Source of the DNA: Trichaptum fuscoviolaceum
Lineage: Eukaryota > Basidiomycota > Agaricomycetes > Hymenochaetales > Trichaptaceae
Length of the DNA: 64,000 nt
Direction: 5' to 3'
Assembly: GCA_910574455.1 (NCBI GenBank)
Contig: CAJSYZ010000010.1
Span: forward strand, 388,770 to 452,769
Part shown: piece by piece, positions 58,490 through 64,000 of the stretch
How positions within the stretch are numbered: position 1 is the first letter of the stretch
Layout: every line of letters begins with the position of its first letter
Notes under the pieces: model-generated
What the model saw: the letters and a program-made list of their open reading frames with translations, nothing else
What the model was told of the DNA's origin: nothing
Database searches by the model: none
Translations under genes and position numbers: made by a program

Positions 58490-60700
58490 TTAATAGAGGA
58501 GACTGCGCAAATAGGGGACGTGTCTCCGGAATCAGAGGTTGTCTGAAATCAAGACAGGTCTAAAGACAGGATTGTAAAGTATAGTAACAATTTCAAAGGT
58601 CTGGCTTTCTTTCAGACAATGCTTACGTCTCTGCCAGTGGGCGGTGATTGGGTGAGGAAGGCTGTCTTGTGCGCTTTGATCCAACGCTTGACAGCCTTTT
58701 TTGTAGACCCGTCTTTACACCTGTCATAATTTGAGGCAGTGTCCACTGTTTCCAGTGTGATAGTGTCTTCGTGCATGCTTGCTTCTGGGTTTCAACAGGC
58801 GCACGTCGTCAAGTAGGGACGTATCTTGATCAGTGGATAGCAGGAGACTCGGGAAGCCAAATATGATATACATAGGTGATCGCGGTTCACTGATCTGAAG
58901 ATTTGTGCAATGTGAAGAGAGTCTTTAGCTATCTAATCTGTCATCATAATTGCTCACTTTGTGGCGAAGAATCAATCTTCGTTAAGGCGTAGTACGGAGA
59001 ATATATCGGGAGACTGTCTGGGCTCGGAAAGCTATCAAGGCATTTCAGGACAGGCTAAGCAAATGCCTTGTCATCCCATACCAAGAGGTGACCATCTCCG
59101 ATGAACTGTGTCACCGTAAGCTCGAGGGCCGAGAGCATTGAGTGGTGATTAGTAGACGCCATAGTTCGAAGTCAATTGATTGTCGGAATCTTCCCATGAA
59201 CGAGCCTTGAGGCATGCTAGCGTTTGCATCAATGTGCTGTTAATAGGGTATGTTTCGCCCCTTCGCCCGAATTTTTTGCTTTCCCGCGGACTTCACCGAC
59301 TTATCTGAGTTTGCGCCACAAGTTACAAGCAGGAGGTTTGAGGAGCGTAGACCCGACATAATTTATCACGTATGCCAGTATATAATGTCCGTTACATTCT
59401 GAAGCTTTATTATTTGAAGAGTGTTCCCGAGGGAGCGTGTGTAGAACGGCGACCACAGATCAGAGCTATCGAGAGTATTAGGAGCTTGCAGTTCGGATAT
59501 ACTGTATGTTGTATGAACCGCACGAAAGATCGAGATCGGAATGCGGCAGTGAGAGTAGAAGGAGAGAAGTACAGTCAAAATTTTATAGTTTCCCGGAAAC
59601 TTGAAGATGCTCACTATCCCACGATTAGACGCTTATGATACTTTTCAAGTTGGAAGATAGCGACAACCCTCGCATTTTATTCCAAACCCTCAGCTGCTCA
59701 ATTCTAAAATTTTCTTTGCAGTGATGTTCGGCAACACCATCTACTTCTCAATACTATATACAATGGAAGAAAGGGTAAAACACCGATCAACTTCAATACA
59801 ACGACTATGACGACGTGTTTGAAATATTGTTCGGCGTTCGGTTATTTCGGCGGGTACGCGACGAACATGGCTTTCGTATCTTTGTACGTTTCCTCCATCT
59901 CTCCATTCCCAGCCATGTCACATTGCTAATTCACAACAGTCCGTCGAACTTCATTTGAACCAGGAACCCGCAGTCTCTGGTGAAGGAGAGCTTGTAAGTA
60001 ATTTAAGTCCGCAATGACCACGATGATTAAAATTCTGATGCACTGCCTCAGTATTTGTGGCGGTTAATTACGAGCCTGTTTCCGATTTTCTCTCCGTTCT
60101 CCGTATCACGGAAAAGCGCAGGCGCCAGGCATAGGAGTCTCTCGTAATCTTGTATCTATACGTGGTCAAGGCAAGGGCATAGGCAAGGCGTTACAGGAAG
60201 GAAGGTTTCCGGGCGGCAGGCAGCATAGTGCGAGAAACAATTGAAACTCAAGTGGGGTAAGCTCCTCCGTTAGTTCTACAAGCTCCAGGCCATTGCAACG
60301 ACGCATCGTCACATCGTCAAAGGAAGAAGTAGAAACGCAGCCTTCATTTTTTAAAGGCTTGCTTTCCATTGCCTATAGCCTTCTCCTCCCTTCGCCTTCA
60401 TACTGTACTTCTGAATTCTGAAGGACGTAGCATCGGCTGCTGCGGCCATTCCTTCCGACACGCACGCCGGCGCGTTGGTGCCTACGCGCAGCCATCTGTT
60501 TTTTCGCCTTTAAATACTTCAAGCTTGCGAATTCGAAGCCATCATCAGCGCCGAGTCAGTCTTAGGACACAAGGAGGCTAAGGCTAGCGCTAAGACTCGT
60601 GTCCAGGTTAGCAGCAACTTCCATCGTCGCCTTCATCCTCTGGCCCTTGTTTCCATCGTTCCTTGCCTACGCCTTCATTCAACCGAACAAAGGCTCCAGA
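58490..60700. other. Intergenic, no gene recognised
   Basis: Short frames (59372-59638 and others) without family similarity. Splice-like signals near 59700-60055 hint at an unidentified or decayed spliced gene, not resolvable by eye. Confidence 0.35.
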
Positions 60701-60711
60701 TAAGGTACATA

Positions 60712-61219
60712 ATGCAGGTGTATAACCGCACGATGCCAGCCCATGTTCGCATTCACATTCGCACTCGTATTCGCGCTCTACTTTTGTTCGCCTTACGCCC
60801 CACGCCCATCGGCCACGCCAAACTACGCCTCCGGTCGACGTGCGACGTCACCGCCTGTCACCAAGCCCGCGCGGCCTCCTTCGACTGCGCTTTTCCCATT
60901 ACCGGCAGCGCCTCCGCCTGCACGGAGCCAAGCGCAAAGCCAGAACATACAAAGGACGCTTGCGAGTTCTGCACGAAACCCCACAAAGGCAATCTGCCGC
61001 CTCAGCCTACCCGCCTATATCGACCGTAACTGCGAATAATACCCTGTCGATCAGAGTCACCGATGCAGTTCTGGAAACCACCACAAACAGTCGGGAATGC
61101 AATCGAGGGTGGATACAGGTGCGGGAGGAAGGTTTGGGAGCGCTGAAGAGCAGGCAAGACGTCCGCGATCTTCATCGGCAGCTGCTTATGCCTCCAATGG
61201 AAGGGCGTAAGTCGACCTA
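60712..61219 (+). other. Pro/Ala-rich frames, possible 5' part of the degenerate gene downstream
   Basis: Overlapping frames encode Pro/Ala/Gln-rich low-complexity peptide, as expected of a disordered N-terminus. No start can be chosen with confidence. Confidence 0.3.
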
Positions 61220-62170
61220 ATGGAGGTCAGGCGTATGGTCAGGGGTCATGGTGTAAGCAGCACAAGTAGCCGACAGCAACAGACACAGCAGCCGGCGCCT
61301 GCGTTCAACAACTACGCCCAACGACCTGCCGCGCCAAACGCTGCTTGGCCTCCAGCTTCTGATTATATTGGCCCCGCCAACGACAGGCCAGTCGTCCCAC
61401 CCGCCAGTAAGGCATATCATTCTTCGTACTCGTACACAGCGGCTGGTGTGAGTCACGATCGTCCGTACCCTCAACAAGGACCCGGGCATACGCATGCGCA
61501 GGATCCACCTGTATCGAAGGCGAGCGATGGATCGCGGCATTGGAATGCGCGAGAGGCAGCCACAGGTGCGTTTCACGACTTCCGATCGCCCAGATCGTGG
61601 CAGCATACTCATTTCTATGTAACTTTCCTCTCTTTAGCTAGGGCTGAGGACTTGACAGTCTTGCCTGACATACACCAAGCAATAGGCTATTGGCCTGATC
61701 GCCGACAACAACTCATCTGGGACCTCACCAGCACCGTTTTCCCGCAATACCATCGACCATTGGACAACAAGGATCTGCACGGACCTTTCTCTGACCCACC
61801 TCTCAAACAATTCAATCTCTTTTGTGGGCGAACACGGGCGTTCCGACTGGTCGTACAACATCCCAGGCACGCCCTGGCATGGCCTTCATCACTCTGCAGG
61901 ACATCATCGAGCAGATAACCACCCTGATGCATCAGAACAACGTCTCCCTGAAGGCGTTCCGGAACGCAGACCTCCAATCAAAGTGGTCGATTTGTTCGTG
62001 CCTACTGCCGGCGTTCGAGGAAGCCTCTTCCTCCAGGAATGCCGGACGGCGACTTGCGCAGTCGAGAGCTCGAGTATTTCCAAGATGTGATGGAAGCGAC
62101 TGTGTCGAATGGTGCACCTGTCACCTGGACGAACTTGACTTGCTGGTAATGGATCTATTGGGCGATAAGT
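61220..62170 (+). pseudogene. DUF6699-like gene, multiply frameshifted
   Basis: A disordered Gln/Pro-rich stretch is followed by a domain readable only by changing frame. Frame one carries GYWPDRRQQLIWDLTSTVF and DPPLKQFNLFCG. Frame two carries EHGRSDWSYNIPGTPWHGL. Frame three carries FITLQDIIEQITTLMHQNNV. A return to frame two gives IKVVDLFVPTAG, then another frame gives MPDGDLRSRELEYFQDVMEA. The order (WDL, PPL, W-I-PGTPW, ITLQDII) fits my memory of the basidiomycete DUF6699 domain, whose function is unknown. At least three frame changes without intron-sized gaps indicate a pseudogene. Confidence 0.5.
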
Positions 62171-62181
62171 TTATGTTTTAG

Positions 62182-63132
62182 AGGCTTATGCAATATGGAG
62201 AGGGCGAACAAGTGGCTTCTCAAGACTACTACCAAGGAAGCCATACAGCGTGGAGAGTAGGCCCCCTGGTGGCTTTCGATTGCATGCTTTCCCCTTTTCT
62301 CCTTGCTTTTTCTCTTTCATTCTTCCCCATTTCTCTCTCGGCATCTCTTCCCTCTCACCGATTCTATATGATCTGCACATCCAACAACTTCTTTCATTTC
62401 TACTGCTAATTCTGCGGACAATTTATTACACTTCGACATTCATCCATCGATCTCATCTAAAGGGTATTTTATTGTTTACGCATTTGTGTCCCCACATTTC
62501 TGTACCATTGTACCATGTGTTCCCCTTCAATTCTGTATCTCTAGTATTTCCAAAGGGCGTTGCTAACACCGTATAGCTAGCATCTTGTGCCCATAGTAAA
62601 TAATATATTCAATATTCCAACACGAAGCTTTCTATCCTGTCGTTCTGACATCAGGAAAAGTGCAAAAAAAATCCAGGCTGGTTATAACCTCTGGAATCAA
62701 GAATATTCCAGGGAAACGCAGGGAAACCCTGCAAGGAATAGACAGCGTTTGTAAGAGCTTGGATTTCGCCATAAGGCCATGTAACCATGACGGCTCTTGT
62801 AACCCGTGTGAGAATTTTGGGGGTTGGAAGGCCTGGAATCTCGCGTAACCCCTGTAATCCTGCTCATCGATATAACGGATTCCAGCCAATTACGACGGAT
62901 TCTGTGTGATATATTATCCAAATTCGGAAATAAGGCTTGCCAAAGTGCCAGACCTGACAACGGGTTCTGGCCTATACCATGAGTTGCAGGCCATATATCT
63001 CTTAAAATCCATTGCCAGCGGCATAAACATTGCTGCCTATTCAGCATCCCAGGACCTTTCAGCACATAAAATGATATATAATAATCTATTTTTATTCAGC
63101 AAAATCTAAATTATTTACATGCATACAGATGT
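62182..63132. other. Intergenic, no gene recognised
   Basis: Pyrimidine-rich DNA to about 62560, then about 400 bp (62640-63065) of GG/CC-rich mixed sequence with frames on both strands and no recognisable product. Confidence 0.4.
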
Positions 63133-64000
63133 CTACAGTTGGTCCACCGGACTCTCCGGGTCTACCAGTGCTTTTGGAAAATTCGGGTCCGGGTTCAATA
63201 CTTCAGAGACACCGACAATGGACGCGTCCTGACGGAGATAGCGGACAGGCGGGTTGGTTGCGGTTGTCTCTGCGACTAACAGTAAGCCGCTCGGGGTGGT
63301 GCATTGGTAAAGTATCCGATGTTGGATGGCGGGTAGGGAGGGGCTGTGAATGTGATCACAACAATGCACATGGAGAATACAATGGCAAGTTTACTTACAG
63401 TCAACAAGGACACACATGCTGAGGTACGCGCCTTCCTGAACCTTATGTGGTGCAGTCTTCCACTTGGCGGGGACGGGCTGTATCTTATCTGCGACCTGAT
63501 CCCAGTTTCTGAGGCGAAGGTCAGCTAGAGAATGGCGCAGATGGGGGTGGTCGACTTACACTCCTTGGAAGTACCGGCTCTGCAAGGTATCCTGCATCGG
63601 GATGCAGTGGTCTGGGTTCTTGGCTAGCAGACACCGCATCAGATGGCATGCCTCTGGGTAACGCTTGCGGAACCATCGAGGAATGAACGCATTTTCGTAC
63701 AGTGCGTTGGCCTCAAGATCCTTGCAATCCCTCCCACGGAAGGGCAACTTATAAAGGCGGTGTCAGTGAGGGTGATGGGTTGGAACGGACGAAACTCACT
63801 CTGCCAAAGCCAAGCTCATACAACATGACGCCAACGGAAAAACTGTCGGCCTTGTACGAGTAATGGTCGCCACAAAGCATCTCTGGTGCCATGTAGCCCG
63901 TCGTGCCACGCTTGCCCTTAGTCCTGTGCCAATAGTCATCGTAAGTTAGTACCTCGTCATTGCTTATTTGAAAACGTGTGCGAGGCCGAAGTCCCCAATT
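63133..64000 (-). CDS. Serine/threonine protein kinase, C-terminal part (5' end beyond window)
   Basis: The catalytic C-lobe reads from the right edge: GDFGLA (Mg-binding DFG, about 63985), intron about 63924-63977, GTTGYMAPEML (activation loop and APE, about 63900), ADSFSVGVMLYELGFGR (helix F), intron, PFRG, RCLLAKNP, and a YFQGVNWDQV...PVPAKW tail typical of AGC-like kinases. An intron follows at about 63478-63536 (donor GTAAGT). A final intron ends at 63344. The donor is either GTAAGT at 63398 (short 26-residue tail) or GTACCT at 63427, which opens a longer tail ending DPESPVDQL at 63133. The kinase core is intact as far as visible. Confidence 0.85.

Noticed and set aside
1..64000. CRISPR array, bacterial operon, or Starship-type tyrosine recombinase
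   Set aside because: No regular repeat-spacer array, the genes have eukaryotic introns, and no recombinase motif was recognised.

Overview
The window looks like nuclear DNA of a filamentous basidiomycete, probably an Agaricomycete. The reasons are short GT-AG introns (about 45-90 nt), Plavaka-type (CACTA-like) transposase genes, proteins resembling the basidiomycete DUF6532 and DUF6699 families, and extensive transposon nesting. I see no rRNA, no tRNA, no CRISPR and no bacterial-type operon.

Region 1 (1 to about 32.9 kb) is a giant, diverged inverted repeat centred near 15.95 kb. Each arm carries the same three genes in mirrored order: an uncharacterised coiled-coil gene ('gene C'), a Plavaka transposase, and a many-exon DUF6532-like gene divergent from the transposase. 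Left arm: 1-15459, running off the window edge. Right arm: 16460 to about 32864. The arms differ by many substitutions and by private insertions. The left arm has a 3.7-kb LTR retrotransposon (9867-13583) with apparently identical LTRs. The right arm has a 3.8-kb TIR element (22862-26632) carrying a dead Hsp70 fragment. Each arm is the pre-insertion reference for the other. Both transposase copies are frameshifted at different places. The 1-kb spacer between the arms holds a phosphotransferase gene fragment and a 533-bp TIR element.

Region 2 (32.9-46.9 kb) is accessory DNA saturated with a small vocabulary of short odd-palindromic repeat words. Two multi-exon genes sit in it. Gene D (34.2-37.4 kb) is a coiled-coil gene with a premature stop and a 200-bp GGGAAA tract. 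Gene E (38.6-41.3 kb) has a probable chymotrypsin-like Ser/His/Asp triad and one frame break. Both have tandemly duplicated, length-multiple-of-three mini-exons. A 636-bp MITE-like element, a 2.5-kb TG...CA element (solo-LTR-like) and a 3 x 120-bp tandem repeat also lie here.

Region 3 (47-64 kb) is more host-like. It has a spliced Ser-rich hypothetical gene, a UbiA-type prenyltransferase remnant flanked by two inverted head-to-head modules (APH-family kinase-like gene plus unknown gene) that have decayed reciprocally, a heavily frameshifted DUF6699-like pseudogene, and the 3' part of a Ser/Thr protein kinase gene leaving the right edge. Family assignments rest on motif recognition only; no database search was possible.
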